Positions 9,431 through 19,387 are shown, counted from the first letter of the stretch. The stretch is DNA of 64,000 nucleotides from Litchfieldia alkalitelluris (GCF_002019645.1 NZ_KV917374.1:2492696-2556695); one strand, 5' to 3'. Numbers and translations: made by a program. The notes: generated by a model not told the origin, from the letters alone.

Positions 9431-9456
9431 ACGTTCAAAATTTAGGAGGTTCCAGT

Positions 9457-9939
9457 GTGGACATATTATATTGGAGTGTTATTGTAGTCCTGTTCATCAT
9501 CTCTTTTGTTGGTCTTATATTTCCGATAATACCGAGTATCCTGTTTATTGGGGCTGGATTTCTAGTCTATGGGGTCATTTATGGGTTTGATGAGTTTACT
9601 TGGCTATTTTGGACATTACAAGGGCTGTTATTTATTTTGATCATGACAGTAGATTACTTAGCTAATCTATTTGGTGTCAAGAAGTTTGGCGGTAGTAAAG
9701 CTGCTATCTGGGGAAGTACAATTGGTTTATTAGTGGGTCCTTTTATCATACCGTTTTTAGGAATTATAGTGGGTCCGTTTGTTGGTGCAGTGATTGCAGA
9801 GCTGATTGTTCATAAAACAGACTTTAGCACTGCTGTGAAAATTGGAGTGGGATCTTTACTTGGTTTTTTAAGTGGAACGATTGCAAAAGGAGTTATTCAA
9901 TTAGTAATGATCACTTACTTTTTATTGGTTGTGCTTTAA
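9457..9939 (+). CDS. yqgC: DUF456 membrane protein (YqgC-like)
   Basis: A 160-aa membrane protein of the DUF456 family, with glycine-rich hydrophobic segments and the PFxGxxVGPFVGAVIAEL pattern in the middle. The GTG start at 9457 follows TTTAGGAGG. It lies immediately before sodA as in B. subtilis. Function unknown. Confidence 0.75.
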   Translation: MDILYWSVIVVLFIISFVGLIFPIIPSILFIGAGFLVYGVIYGFDEFTWLFWTLQGLLFILIMTVDYLANLFGVKKFGGSKAAIWGSTIGLLVGPFIIPFLGIIVGPFVGAVIAELIVHKTDFSTAVKIGVGSLLGFLSGTIAKGVIQLVMITYFLLVVL

Positions 9940-10125
9940 AATTTAAGGTATAGTTTCTACTGAGCACGGATAGTTTAATGATGTTATCAAAGTTTTTAAA
10001 GTTTGAGCGTTATAATTGAAACTTATTGGCAAATTTGGTAATCTGATTTTGTCGGACTTATGAACATAATCAAAATGTTTAAACAAGTTCAGATCGGGTA
10101 CATAACAATTAGGAGGAGATTATTC

Positions 10126-10731
10126 ATGGCTTACGAATTACCACAATTACCTTATGCATATGATGCATTAGAACCACACATTGACAAAGAAACAATGAAC
10201 ATTCACCACACTAAGCATCACAATACGTATATTACTAACGTAAATGCTGCTTTAGAAGGAAGCGACCTTCTTAACAAGAGTGTTGAAGAATTAATTTCTG
10301 ATTTAGATGCTGTTCCGGAGGCAGTTCGCACAGCTGTACGTAACAACGGTGGCGGACATGCTAACCACAGCTTGTTCTGGACAATTCTTTCACCAAACGG
10401 TGGCGGTGAGCCAACAGGTGAACTTGCTGATGCAATCAACAGTAAATTTGGTAGCTTTGCTTCATTCAAAGAAGAATTTGCAAAAGCTGCTGCTACACGT
10501 TTCGGTTCTGGTTGGGCATGGCTTGCTGTGAACAACGGTGAATTAGAAGTTACAAGCACTCCAAACCAAGACTCTCCATTAATGGAAGGAAAAACTCCAA
10601 TTCTTGGTGTAGACGTTTGGGAGCACGCTTACTACTTAAACTACCAAAACCGTCGTCCAGATTATGTTGCTGCATTCTTTAATGTAGTAAACTGGGATGA
10701 AGTTTCAAAGCGTTTCGCTGCTGCGAAATAA
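10126..10731 (+). CDS. sodA: Superoxide dismutase (Mn type) SodA
   Basis: Converts superoxide to hydrogen peroxide and oxygen in the cytoplasm. The 201-aa protein has the family start [17 protein letters not shown]. Metal ligands are visible in [18 protein letters not shown] and the C-terminal [11 protein letters not shown] motif. GGGHANH and the Gln in NQDSPLM region fit the Mn/Fe family. The start at 10126 follows AGGAGGAG; the longer frame has no signal. A terminator follows. Monocistronic. Confidence 0.96.
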   Translation: MAYELPQLPYAYDALEPHIDKETMNIHHTKHHNTYITNVNAALEGSDLLNKSVEELISDLDAVPEAVRTAVRNNGGGHANHSLFWTILSPNGGGEPTGELADAINSKFGSFASFKEEFAKAAATRFGSGWAWLAVNNGELEVTSTPNQDSPLMEGKTPILGVDVWEHAYYLNYQNRRPDYVAAFFNVVNWDEVSKRFAAAK

Positions 10732-10738
10732 TTTATAA

Positions 10739-10771
10739 ACCAGAGAGGAGATTTTCTCTCTGGTTTTTCTT
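10739..10771 (+). terminator. Terminator after sodA
   Basis: ACCAGAGAG-GAGATTT-TCTCTCTGGT followed by TTTTC. Confidence 0.85.
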
Positions 10772-10964
10772 TCAAAAGATAAGAAAGTATAAAATTTTGC
10801 TATACCACAGTCGTTGATACTGTGGTATTTTTCGTGTATGGAGACTAATATTTCAAATCGGAAAGCACTCAAGAAAAGTTTGATTCAAAACAACATCGAC
10901 ATTTTCTAAATTATTTACGGATGAGACAGCACGGACCATAAAAGGACTTTTTTTAAACTCACAG

Positions 10965-11155
10965 GTGGAGAGATTCCGGTTAATGTGTCTAGTAGGGACC
11001 TAAGAAGCAGATATAAGCGGATAAATTCCGGTTAACTCATCTAATGAATGACTAAATCTACTGATTAGGTCCATATAAGCGGAAAAACTCCTGTTATTTT
11101 TAGGGAAATGTTGATATTTCCCAATATAAGCGGAATTTTTCCGTTTAAATTCAAG
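10965..11155. repeat. Palindrome cluster 1 (four units)
   Basis: Four 22-24 bp near-palindromes of the type ATAAGCGGAAAWWTTCCGNTTA occur near 10970, 11015, 11071 and 11130, separated by roughly 45-60 bases. They belong to a dispersed family also seen at 21.2, 31.7 and 45.8 kb. The sodA-yqgE gap of about 780 bases holds this cluster, the hairpin at 11250 and a very small possible ORF. Confidence 0.65.
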
Positions 11156-11315
11156 CCACAGTGAATCAACATGATAGAACACAGCCATTTAAAAAGAAAG
11201 CTCCTAGAGTAAGGGAGTTAAAATGCCTTTGGTTTATGAATCTTACCACTCCACCTATGTTTTCGGTGTAAGAAGAGTAGTGGAGTAATGTAACCTTTTT
11301 ATTATAAAGGAGTAA

Positions 11316-11420
11316 ATGGCATACAGTACTAATTATCGGATTCACCCCAAAAAAGGACTAGCTTCTTATACAAAAGAACATCCCCTCATAAAAATCTACA
11401 TTATATTTTTTACAGTGTAA
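11316..11420 (+). CDS. Possible 34-aa peptide
   Basis: ATG at 11316 follows AAAGGAG closely (about 4-5 bases). The peptide is basic with a hydrophobic end (IKIYIIFFTV). Just upstream (about 11247-11289) the arms TTACCACTCCAC and GTAGTGGAGTAA can form a hairpin. I recognise no family, and a frame this short may be chance. Confidence 0.2.
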   Translation: MAYSTNYRIHPKKGLASYTKEHPLIKIYIIFFTV

Positions 11421-11509
11421 AAAACATGTTAATGTTAATTCCCTTAATTTGAATATCTCGAATCCCTTTATGACAGACTATTTAAGAGATAAAAAAGGGG
11501 AGTCTGCTC

Positions 11510-12799
11510 ATGTTTTCTTTAAAGAAAGTTTTTGGAAAGACAAAGGTAGAGAAGGATTTGATATTGCTCCTAGTTATTGGAGGACTTTACTCACTGAGTG
11601 TCGCATTATCTAATACTTTCGTAAATGTTTATCTTTGGAAACAGTCAGGAGAATATTTCGATTTAGGGATTTATAATTTGTCAGTAGTTGTTATGCAACC
11701 CATAACATTTATATTAGCTGGGAAATTAGCAAAGAAGATTGACAGGGTGCTTGTACTGAGGCTTGGTGTGTCATCTCTAGCTATTTTTTTCATAACCGTG
11801 CTTATAATCGGAGAAAATGCCTCGCACTATTTAGTTCTATTAGGTGGAATTCTGGGTGTTGGATACGGCTTTTATTGGCTCGCATTTAATGTACTTACCT
11901 TTGAAGTTACAGAACCAGATACTAGAGACTTCTTTAATGGGTTCCTTGGAATCCTATCATCTTTTGGAGGTATGGTCGGACCAATCCTTGCAGGGTTTAT
12001 CATCTCGTCTATGAAGGAGTTCACTGGATATACTGTTATCTTTGGTATATCATTAGCATTATTTTCAGGAGCTGTCGTATTAAGTTTCTTCTTGAAAAGA
12101 AGAAAAGCAGAAGGAAATTTCAAGTTTTTGAGGATTATTCAAGAACGTAAAAACAATTATAACTGGAAGATGATAACAAATGCCCATTTTTTCCAAGGGC
12201 TTAGAGAAGGTACTTTCGTCTTTGTGATCACTGTCTTTGTTTTCATTGAAACAGGAAGTGAACTAGCCCTCGGTAAATTTGGTTTGATTAACTCTGGTGT
12301 TTCATTTTTAGCATACTTTCTCGCAGCTAGAATCATTAAGAAAGATTTTAGAAAAAAGTCAATATTACTTGGTGGGATTTTGGTCTATGCCGCAATTTAC
12401 ATTATCTTGTTTAATGTTAGTTATACTAAACTAATTATTTATGCAGTGGTTATAGCGATTGGTTATCCTTTCTTACTCGTGCCATATGTTTCATTAACGT
12501 ATGATGTAATCGGCAAAGGTTGGAATGCAGCAAAAATGCGAATTGAATACATTGTTGTAAGGGAATTATTTTTAAATATAGGAAGAATTGTATCAATTCT
12601 CGGTTTCCTAGCAGCTGTTTCTTTCTTTGATGAAACGAAAAGCATTCCGATACTTTTAGGAATTGTAGGGGCAGGACACGCAGTGATTTATCTATTCATT
12701 CGTAAGATCAAATTTGAAAAAGATGACACAGAAGGTGTTCGGTCAAAATCATTTTCAAAAACCAAACTAGTTGAAGGCGATGGAGGATCTACCGCATAA
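11510..12799 (+). CDS. yqgE: MFS transporter YqgE-like
   Basis: A 429-aa major facilitator protein with about 12 membrane segments in two six-helix halves and a cytoplasmic loop near residue 200 rich in Lys/Arg. The segment ILSSFGGMVGPILAGFIIS fits helix 5 of drug/metabolite efflux carriers. The ATG follows AAGGGGAG at about 8 bases. It lies directly before pbpA as in B. subtilis. The transported compound cannot be deduced. Confidence 0.8.
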   Translation: MFSLKKVFGKTKVEKDLILLLVIGGLYSLSVALSNTFVNVYLWKQSGEYFDLGIYNLSVVVMQPITFILAGKLAKKIDRVLVLRLGVSSLAIFFITVLIIGENASHYLVLLGGILGVGYGFYWLAFNVLTFEVTEPDTRDFFNGFLGILSSFGGMVGPILAGFIISSMKEFTGYTVIFGISLALFSGAVVLSFFLKRRKAEGNFKFLRIIQERKNNYNWKMITNAHFFQGLREGTFVFVITVFVFIETGSELALGKFGLINSGVSFLAYFLAARIIKKDFRKKSILLGGILVYAAIYIILFNVSYTKLIIYAVVIAIGYPFLLVPYVSLTYDVIGKGWNAAKMRIEYIVVRELFLNIGRIVSILGFLAAVSFFDETKSIPILLGIVGAGHAVIYLFIRKIKFEKDDTEGVRSKSFSKTKLVEGDGGSTA

Positions 12800-12947
12800 T
12801 GGCTGTTTTTACTTATGGAAATTCTCTACCTCTTCATATAAAATAGAAAGAGATGGACACCTGATGCATCAAGGTGTCTTTTTCTTTGACAAAGTCCTCA
12901 GTTACATTGATGATTAAAGATAATTATATTGAAGGTAGTTGGTGAAC

Positions 12948-15062
12948 ATGAGAAATTCAAATATGAATAAAGGAAACATGAAGAAAAAGAAGAAAACACA
13001 AGTTCCATTTCGTTTAAATATACTATTTTTCCTTGTATTTATTATGTTTTCTGCACTCATTTTAAGGCTTGGTGTCGTTCAAATTGTAAATGGTGAAAGA
13101 TATCAGCAGGAAGTGGATCGAACTGAAAATAAGATTGTAAGTACACCAGTCCCACGGGGGAAAATATTTGATCGTAATAATAATACGATTGTAGATAATG
13201 AACCACAAAATGCAATTACGTACACAAGAGCTCAAGGGGTAAAGCAAGAGGAAGTATTAGAAGTTGCTGAAAAGCTTGCTGGACTAATTAAAATGAATCC
13301 AGACAAACTTACTGAACGTGATATAAAAGATTATTGGTTATTATCCCGTCCTGATGAAGCAAGAGCAAAACTGACTGAAGATGACCTTGAACTTAGTGCT
13401 GCTGAGCAATATCAACTTCAACTAGATCGGATTACGGAAGAAGAACTTAGCGAGATAGCTGATATTGATCCAAAGAACTCAGATGGAACTGAGCTAGAGA
13501 TTGCTGCCATTTTTCGTGAAATGAATAAGGGTTATGCACTAACACCACAAATAGTAAAAAATAAGGATGTAACTGATAAAGAATATGCAATTGTAAGTGA
13601 GAATCTTGAAGCGTTACCCGGCATAGGTACGACCGTAGACTGGAATCGTAAAAACACCTATGGTTTGACTTTAAGTACAATACTAGGAAAAACAACCACA
13701 TCTGATGAAGGTTTACCAAGAGAAATGCTTGACCATTATTTATCAAGAGGCTATAACAGAAATGACCGAGTAGGTAAGAGTTATCTTGAAGCGGAATATG
13801 AAGAGGTGTTGACCGGTCAAAAAGCTAAGATTGAAAACATAACACAAGGCCATACTGTCGTTGATACGAAAGTCATTTCAGAGGGGCAGCGGGGGAATGA
13901 TTTAGTCCTAAGTATTGATATGGAACTCCAAAAAGCAGTCGAGGAGATTTTAGAAGAAGAGTTATCAATTGCTAAATCGAAAGCAAGATCAAACTTTTTA
14001 GACCGTGCCTTTGTAGTAATGATGAACCCTAAAACAGGTGAGGTATTAACTCTTGCTGGAAAACAATATACAGTAGATGATGGGAAGGTAGAATACCTTG
14101 ATTATGCATTAGGTACGATTAACTCAGCCTATGCAATGGGGTCCTCAGTCAAAGGGGCGACCGTATTAACAGGTTATCAAGCTGGCGTACTTCATAATAA
14201 TAAATACTATTATGATGCGCCAATGTATATAAATACGTTACGTAAAGCTTCCTATCAGCAAATGGGTAATATAAATGAATTAGAAGCATTAAAAAGATCC
14301 TCAAACGTCTATATGTTTAGGACAGTAATAGATATTGCCAAAGGTCGATATGTACCAAGGCAGCCACTGCCAATCGATATAAGTGCATGGGGAACAATAA
14401 GAAATTATTTCAGTCAATTTGGACTGGGAGTAAAAACAGGAATTGATCTTCCAGGAGAAGCTACAGGAGTTAAGGGCTCTGATGTATCACCTGGTTTACT
14501 AATGGACTTATCAATTGGTCAGTATGATACGTATACACCTTTACAAATGGCGCAATACGTTTCAACTATTGCTAATGGTGGATATCGTATGCAGCCAAAA
14601 ATTGTAAAAGAAATTCGTCAACCTACCTTAAACCCAGATGAAATTGGACCAATTATACAACCATTCAAACCGACCGTATTAAATCGGATTGATATGAGCG
14701 AAGATGCCATTGAACGAGTTCAAGAAGGCTTCAGACAAGTAATGCAAGAACCACGCGGAACGGCTTACGAATTCTTTAAAGACAGAGATTATAGACCAGC
14801 TGGTAAAACAGGTACTGCCGAAGGCTATTATTTTGATCCTGTTACTCAAAAAGGATATAACAATGTATGGAATTTAACGCTTGTAGGATATGCACCACAT
14901 GACAACCCAGAAGTAGCATTCTCTGTGGTAGTGCCGAATGCATATTATGGAGCATCAAATAATAATCCAATATCAAATAGAATAGGTCAGAAGATTTTAG
15001 ACCAATACTTTAAACTAAAGGCAAATAAAAGTGACCAAGCAGACACTGAAACTGCAGAGTAA
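12948..15062 (+). CDS. pbpA: Penicillin-binding protein 2A PbpA (class B transpeptidase)
   Basis: Peptidoglycan DD-transpeptidase of the elongasome, about 704 aa. A basic N-terminus and one membrane anchor (about 22-45) are followed by the dimerisation domain with VPRGKIFDRNN, then the transpeptidase domain. Catalytic motifs are SSVK near residue 400, SSN in RSSNVY, and KTGT near 619. Of several in-frame starts, ATG 12948 lies 9 bases after AAGGTAG. In B. subtilis PbpA works with RodA and MreB in side-wall synthesis. A terminator follows, so it is not cotranscribed with pst. Confidence 0.93.
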   Translation: MRNSNMNKGNMKKKKKTQVPFRLNILFFLVFIMFSALILRLGVVQIVNGERYQQEVDRTENKIVSTPVPRGKIFDRNNNTIVDNEPQNAITYTRAQGVKQEEVLEVAEKLAGLIKMNPDKLTERDIKDYWLLSRPDEARAKLTEDDLELSAAEQYQLQLDRITEEELSEIADIDPKNSDGTELEIAAIFREMNKGYALTPQIVKNKDVTDKEYAIVSENLEALPGIGTTVDWNRKNTYGLTLSTILGKTTTSDEGLPREMLDHYLSRGYNRNDRVGKSYLEAEYEEVLTGQKAKIENITQGHTVVDTKVISEGQRGNDLVLSIDMELQKAVEEILEEELSIAKSKARSNFLDRAFVVMMNPKTGEVLTLAGKQYTVDDGKVEYLDYALGTINSAYAMGSSVKGATVLTGYQAGVLHNNKYYYDAPMYINTLRKASYQQMGNINELEALKRSSNVYMFRTVIDIAKGRYVPRQPLPIDISAWGTIRNYFSQFGLGVKTGIDLPGEATGVKGSDVSPGLLMDLSIGQYDTYTPLQMAQYVSTIANGGYRMQPKIVKEIRQPTLNPDEIGPIIQPFKPTVLNRIDMSEDAIERVQEGFRQVMQEPRGTAYEFFKDRDYRPAGKTGTAEGYYFDPVTQKGYNNVWNLTLVGYAPHDNPEVAFSVVVPNAYYGASNNNPISNRIGQKILDQYFKLKANKSDQADTETAE

Positions 15063-15084
15063 TATTAGAATATACCTGACAGAT

Positions 15085-15127
15085 AGGCTAACACTAGGGA
15101 ATGTTCCCCAGGTTAGCCTTTTTTTTA
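15085..15127 (+). terminator. Terminator after pbpA
   Basis: AGGCTAAC...GTTAGCCT with inner GGAA/TTCC pairing, followed by TTTTTTTT. Confidence 0.85.
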
Positions 15128-15173
15128 CCTATCTTTATTAGGTTCAATCTGTATTTTAAATATATATACATCC

Positions 15174-15211
15174 TTTACATATATTTACATAACCTTAACA
15201 GCTTGTTTATA
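15174..15211 (+). promoter_or_regulatory. PhoP box upstream of first pstS
   Basis: TTTACA at 15174, TTTACA at 15184, TTAACA at 15195 and TTTATA at 15206 form direct repeats at 10-11 base steps. TATTCT follows at 15232 as a -10 candidate. This matches the Bacillus PhoP~P tandem hexamer pattern, so induction by phosphate starvation is predicted. Confidence 0.75.
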
Positions 15212-15284
15212 CCACATTAACGTTCGCCCATTATTCTAATACATGTAAGACAAATTAGAAAAAAGAAAACGGGGGAATTATTTA

Positions 15285-16298
15285 ATGAAGAATGTTAAAG
15301 GCCTATTATTACTTTTAGTCATGGCAATGATGGTGGTTTTTGCAGCTGCTTGTGGAACGAGTGAGGAAACAACAAATACTAATGAATCAACAGGGTCTGA
15401 AACAACTGGTTCATCAAATAATGAAGACTCAGAAGAAAGAGTAGAATTAGAAGGAAGTGTAGTTGTTGATGGATCAGGTACAGTATTCCCATTAATGGCT
15501 AAATTAGCTGAAAATTATATGACGAATGAGCAAGAAGGAGTTTCTGTAGAGGTAAGTCGTGCTGGAACTAGTGCTGGTTTCAAAAAGTTTTTAGTTGAAG
15601 AAGGCGGTACAGACTTCAATGATGCATCTCGTCAAATTAAAGATGAAGAAAAAGCTTTAGCAGAAGAGCTTGGCTTAACAGTAAAAGAATTAAAGGTAGC
15701 ATTAGACGGTCTAACAATCGTTATAAATAAAGAAAATACTTGGGCAACAGAATTAACACAACAAGAAGTAATTGATATTTTCCTAGCAAGTGCTGGTAAG
15801 AAAAAATGGTCAGACGTTCGCGCTGATTTCCCAGCTGAAGAAATTAAAACATACGGTCCTAACGAAAACCACGGAACATATGAGTTCTTCTTCGAAAATA
15901 TTGTTGATGAGCAAGATCTAGTAGAAGGAATCAACCTTCAACAAGAGTACTCAACATTAGTTGATATGGTATCAAAAGATAAAAACGCGATTGCATTCTT
16001 TGGATTTGGTTACTATGAAAGCAACAGTGATAAACTAACTGCAGTAAAAGTTGATTTTGGTAAAGGTCCGATTGCTCCATCATTAGATACGATTAAAGAA
16101 GATGGTGACTACGCTCCATTTACTCGTCCAGTATTCACGTATCTAAATGAAGCAAACGCAAAAGCTAAGCCAGAAGTTTTGGACTTCGCAATCTATGCAA
16201 TGAAGAATGCAGCGACTGTTGCAGCTGAAACTGGATTTGCACCATTAACAGATGCTGAATTACAAGAGTCAATCTCATATTTAGAGGGTTTAAAATAA
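15285..16298 (+). CDS. pstS: Phosphate-binding lipoprotein PstS (copy 1)
   Basis: Extracellular phosphate receptor of the Pst ABC importer, 337 aa. The signal peptide ends in a lipobox AAAC at about residue 23, followed by a Ser/Thr/Asn/Glu-rich linker of about 30 residues. The phosphate-binding signatures DGSGTVFPL and RAGTSAGFKKF are present. GGGGGA precedes the ATG. A terminator and a separate PhoP box divide it from the second pstS, so the copies can be expressed independently. Confidence 0.93.
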   Translation: MKNVKGLLLLLVMAMMVVFAAACGTSEETTNTNESTGSETTGSSNNEDSEERVELEGSVVVDGSGTVFPLMAKLAENYMTNEQEGVSVEVSRAGTSAGFKKFLVEEGGTDFNDASRQIKDEEKALAEELGLTVKELKVALDGLTIVINKENTWATELTQQEVIDIFLASAGKKKWSDVRADFPAEEIKTYGPNENHGTYEFFFENIVDEQDLVEGINLQQEYSTLVDMVSKDKNAIAFFGFGYYESNSDKLTAVKVDFGKGPIAPSLDTIKEDGDYAPFTRPVFTYLNEANAKAKPEVLDFAIYAMKNAATVAAETGFAPLTDAELQESISYLEGLK

Positions 16299-16321
16299 GC
16301 GAATAGCTTAATAAAGAAAAA

Positions 16322-16357
16322 CAAACACTAGGGGAAATAACCTCTAGTGTTTTTGTT
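16322..16357 (+). terminator. Terminator between the two pstS genes
   Basis: AAACACTAG-GGGAAATAACCT-CTAGTGTTT followed by TT. It may be a partial terminator. Confidence 0.75.
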
Positions 16358-16412
16358 TTGGACAGATACTTTCATACAAGTTTCTACTAAAAATTACACG
16401 ATTTTTCACGAA

Positions 16413-16451
16413 TTTACAAAACCTTTACAATTCGTTAATTCACAATTAACA
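16413..16451 (+). promoter_or_regulatory. PhoP box upstream of second pstS
   Basis: TTTACA at 16413, TTTACA at 16424, TTAATT at 16435 and TTAACA at 16446 are spaced exactly 11 bases apart. TATATT at 16461 is the -10 candidate. A separate PhoP-controlled promoter for pstS2-pstC-pstA-pstB-phoU is predicted. Confidence 0.75.
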
Positions 16452-16514
16452 AAAGAGGTTTATATTTACTCTTGTAGGACAAATTAAGAAAAAACCTTTA
16501 GGGGGACATTTACA

Positions 16515-17462
16515 ATGAAAAAGACAAAAAACCTGTTATTACTTCTAGTTACATCTGCATTAGTCGCATTTACTACAGCATGTGGTGGAGGGGATGAAGC
16601 GACAGGTTCTGAATTAGAAGGAAGTGTAGTTGTTGATGGATCAGGTACAGTATTTCCGTTAATGGCAAAGCTTGCTGAAGATTACATGGTAAACGAACAA
16701 GAAAATGTTTCTGTCGAAGTTGGACGCTCTGGAACAAGTGCTGGATTCAAAAAGTTCCTAGTTGAAGGCGGAACAGATTTTAATAATGCATCTCGTCACA
16801 TGAAAGACGAAGAAAAAGCAACAGCTGAAGAGTTAGGATTATCGGTAAAAGAACTTAAAGTAGCTTTAGATGGTATAACAATGGTTATCAACAAAGAAAA
16901 TACTTGGGCAACAGAATTAACACAACAGGAAATCATTGACATTTTCCTAGCGACAGGTGGAAAGAAAAACTGGTCAGACGTACGTCCGGAATTTCCAAAC
17001 CAACCAATTACGACATATGGTCCTAACGAAAACCATGGAACATATGAGTTTTTCTTCGAGACAATTATGGAAGAAAAAGAATTAATCGATACGATTAATT
17101 TGCAACAAGACTATTCGACACTAGTTGACCTTGTGTCAAAAGATGTTAACGCAATTGGCTTCTTTGGATATGGTTACTATGCAAATAACCAAGATAAATT
17201 AACTGCAATCAACATTGACTTTGGAAACGGCCCAGTTGAGCCTACTCTTGAAACAATAAAAGAAAATGGCGCATATGCACCATTCACTCGCCCTGTGTAC
17301 ACATATTTAAATGAAGACAATGCAAAAGCAAATCCTCAAGTATTAGATTTTGCAATCTATGTAATGAACAATGCTGATCAAGCTGCTGAGGAAACAGGTT
17401 TTGCACCGTTAACAGAGGCTGAGTTAACTGAGCAAGCAGAATATCTAGAAGGCTTAAAATAA
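16515..17462 (+). CDS. pstS: Phosphate-binding lipoprotein PstS (copy 2)
   Basis: A 315-aa paralog of the gene just upstream, with long near-identical stretches (ELEGSVVVDGSGTVFPLMAK). Lipobox TTAC is near residue 23. Its linker is much shorter than in copy 1, only about 10 residues. It sits 106 bases before pstC and is probably the receptor made with the permease. The pair arose by tandem duplication. Confidence 0.93.
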   Translation: MKKTKNLLLLLVTSALVAFTTACGGGDEATGSELEGSVVVDGSGTVFPLMAKLAEDYMVNEQENVSVEVGRSGTSAGFKKFLVEGGTDFNNASRHMKDEEKATAEELGLSVKELKVALDGITMVINKENTWATELTQQEIIDIFLATGGKKNWSDVRPEFPNQPITTYGPNENHGTYEFFFETIMEEKELIDTINLQQDYSTLVDLVSKDVNAIGFFGYGYYANNQDKLTAINIDFGNGPVEPTLETIKENGAYAPFTRPVYTYLNEDNAKANPQVLDFAIYVMNNADQAAEETGFAPLTEAELTEQAEYLEGLK

Positions 17463-17568
17463 AGCTTTAGGGGAAGAGGTGAGAACTCTTGGAATCTCAT
17501 CTTTTTCCCATGTACTTAGATTTTCCTCATATCTAGAAAAACAGAGGGATGAAAGGGGTATTCCATTA

Positions 17569-18501
17569 ATGGAAAAAACCGTTAATGTAAGAGAAATTAT
17601 AAAAAAGAATAAAAGCACTATGAACTTGTCTCGAATCTCAGAAAAAGTAATGCCTAAGGTTTTACTTGGGATTGCAGTTATATCAATTCTTACAACGATC
17701 GGAATCATTTTTACATTATTAGCCGAAACAATTGAATTCTTTAAGGCTGTCCCATTTATTGAATTTTTTACTGGAACGGTGTTAAAACCTTTAGGTGACA
17801 ATGCTCAATTCGGTGTATTACCTCTATTAACTGGTACAGTCATTTCTTCTGTAATTGCCATGCTTGTTGCTATTCCAATCGGTTTAATGACAGCTATCTT
17901 CTTAAGTGAATATGCTTCAGAAAAATTAAGACGATTTTTAAAGCCTATTTTAGAAATTTTAGCAGGAATACCGACAATTGTTTATGGATTCTTTGCGTTT
18001 ACATTTGTTACACCTTTACTACAAAAAATTGTGCCAGGTCTTGAATCGACAAATATTCTGAGTCCGGGGATTGTTATGGGGATTATGATCATTCCTATGG
18101 TTGCGTCACTTTCAGAAGACGCAATGAGCTCTGTACCAAACGCAATGAGAGAGGGCGCATTAGGTCTTGGTTCAACAAAGCTCGAGGTAACATGGAAGGT
18201 TGTTATTCCTGCAGCAATGTCAGGAATTGTTGCTTCATTTGTCTTAGGTATTTCTCGTGCAATCGGTGAAACAATGATTGTTACAATTGCAAGTGGTAGC
18301 TCAAAGAACTTTACATTTGATGTAACACAATCCATGCAAACGATGACTGCCTATATTGTTGAAGTAACAGGTGGAGAAGCACCTGCTGGATCGACTCTTT
18401 ACTATAGCTTATACGCAGTGGCGATGACATTATTTGTATTTACATTAATTATGAATTTGATCGCTCAGTATATCTCTCGTAAATACAGGGAGGAATATTA
18501 A
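17569..18501 (+). CDS. pstC: Phosphate ABC transporter permease PstC
   Basis: Membrane subunit of the Pst importer, 310 aa, about six membrane segments, with the inner-membrane-component loop EGALGLGSTKLEVTWKVVIP. The frame is open upstream to 17479, but ATG 17569 gives the family length. AAAGGGG lies about 12 bases before it, a rather long spacing. It is separated from pstA by one base. Confidence 0.9.
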   Translation: MEKTVNVREIIKKNKSTMNLSRISEKVMPKVLLGIAVISILTTIGIIFTLLAETIEFFKAVPFIEFFTGTVLKPLGDNAQFGVLPLLTGTVISSVIAMLVAIPIGLMTAIFLSEYASEKLRRFLKPILEILAGIPTIVYGFFAFTFVTPLLQKIVPGLESTNILSPGIVMGIMIIPMVASLSEDAMSSVPNAMREGALGLGSTKLEVTWKVVIPAAMSGIVASFVLGISRAIGETMIVTIASGSSKNFTFDVTQSMQTMTAYIVEVTGGEAPAGSTLYYSLYAVAMTLFVFTLIMNLIAQYISRKYREEY

Positions 18502-18502
18502 A

Positions 18503-19387
18503 ATGAAATATATTGATTCAGCCCAAGTGCAAAAGAAAATGGGTGTAAGATTATCAACAAACCAGTTTGCAAAATCTTTGTTTTTTCTAGCAACTATATT
18601 TGGTCTTATCGTACTTGTTGTATTGATTTATCGAGTATTTGCTCAAAGTTTAGGTTGGATTGATTTAGACTTTATCATGAACAAGTTATCAACAAACCCA
18701 GAACGTGCAGGTATTATGGGTGCGATCATGGGAACTTTATGGTTAATGGTCGTAGTAGCACCCGTTACAATGATTCTTGGAATCGGAACAGCAATTTATC
18801 TAGAAGAATATGCAAAAAAGGGGCGTCTATCAAGCTTTATTCAAACGAATATTGCAAACTTAGCTGGTGTACCTTCTATTGTATTTGGAATCTTAGGTTT
18901 AACGGTTTTTGTTAGAGGAGCGGATTTAGGTAATATCGTATTAGCTGGTGGTTTAACAATGTCACTGCTTGTTTTACCAGTAGTAGTTGTAGCTAGCCAA
19001 GAAGCAATTCGATCAGTTCCAGGTTATCTAAGAGAAGCGTCATATGGTATGGGTGCAACGAAATGGCAAACCATCAAAAAGGTTGTTTTACCTGCATCCA
19101 TTCCGGGAATTATGACAGGAGTTATTCTAGCACTTTCTCGTGCAATTGGGGAAACTGCTCCACTAGTTGTTATTGGAATTCCGGCATTGTTAATTCCATT
19201 ACCTGATAATATTTTTGATAAATTCACGGTTCTTCCAATGCAGATTTATTATTGGACGATTGATTCCGCATTAGTTGCTGAGTATGCTAACTTAGCGGCT
19301 GCGACTATTGTGATATTATTATTTGTTCTTTTTGTTATGAACTCGATTGCAATCATCATTAGAAATAAGTTTCAAAGAAGATTTTAG
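18503..19387 (+). CDS. pstA: Phosphate ABC transporter permease PstA
   Basis: Second permease subunit, 294 aa, equal to the B. subtilis length. About six membrane segments and the EAA-like loop REASYGMGATKWQTIKKVVLP. It starts 1 base after pstC with GGGAGG as ribosome site and is followed by pstB after 17 bases. It pairs with PstC to form the channel. Confidence 0.92.
   Translation: MKYIDSAQVQKKMGVRLSTNQFAKSLFFLATIFGLIVLVVLIYRVFAQSLGWIDLDFIMNKLSTNPERAGIMGAIMGTLWLMVVVAPVTMILGIGTAIYLEEYAKKGRLSSFIQTNIANLAGVPSIVFGILGLTVFVRGADLGNIVLAGGLTMSLLVLPVVVVASQEAIRSVPGYLREASYGMGATKWQTIKKVVLPASIPGIMTGVILALSRAIGETAPLVVIGIPALLIPLPDNIFDKFTVLPMQIYYWTIDSALVAEYANLAAATIVILLFVLFVMNSIAIIIRNKFQRRF

Noticed and set aside
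9399-9590. 63-codon frame before DUF456 gene
   Set aside because: It runs through the terminator and overlaps the DUF456 gene in another frame.
11000-11188. 62-codon minus-strand frame in palindrome cluster 1
   Set aside because: Crosses several palindromic repeats and has no ribosome site or family resemblance.
15085-15127. Riboswitch before pstS
   Set aside because: The hairpin is the simple pbpA terminator; no conserved aptamer blocks are present and the PhoP box explains control.
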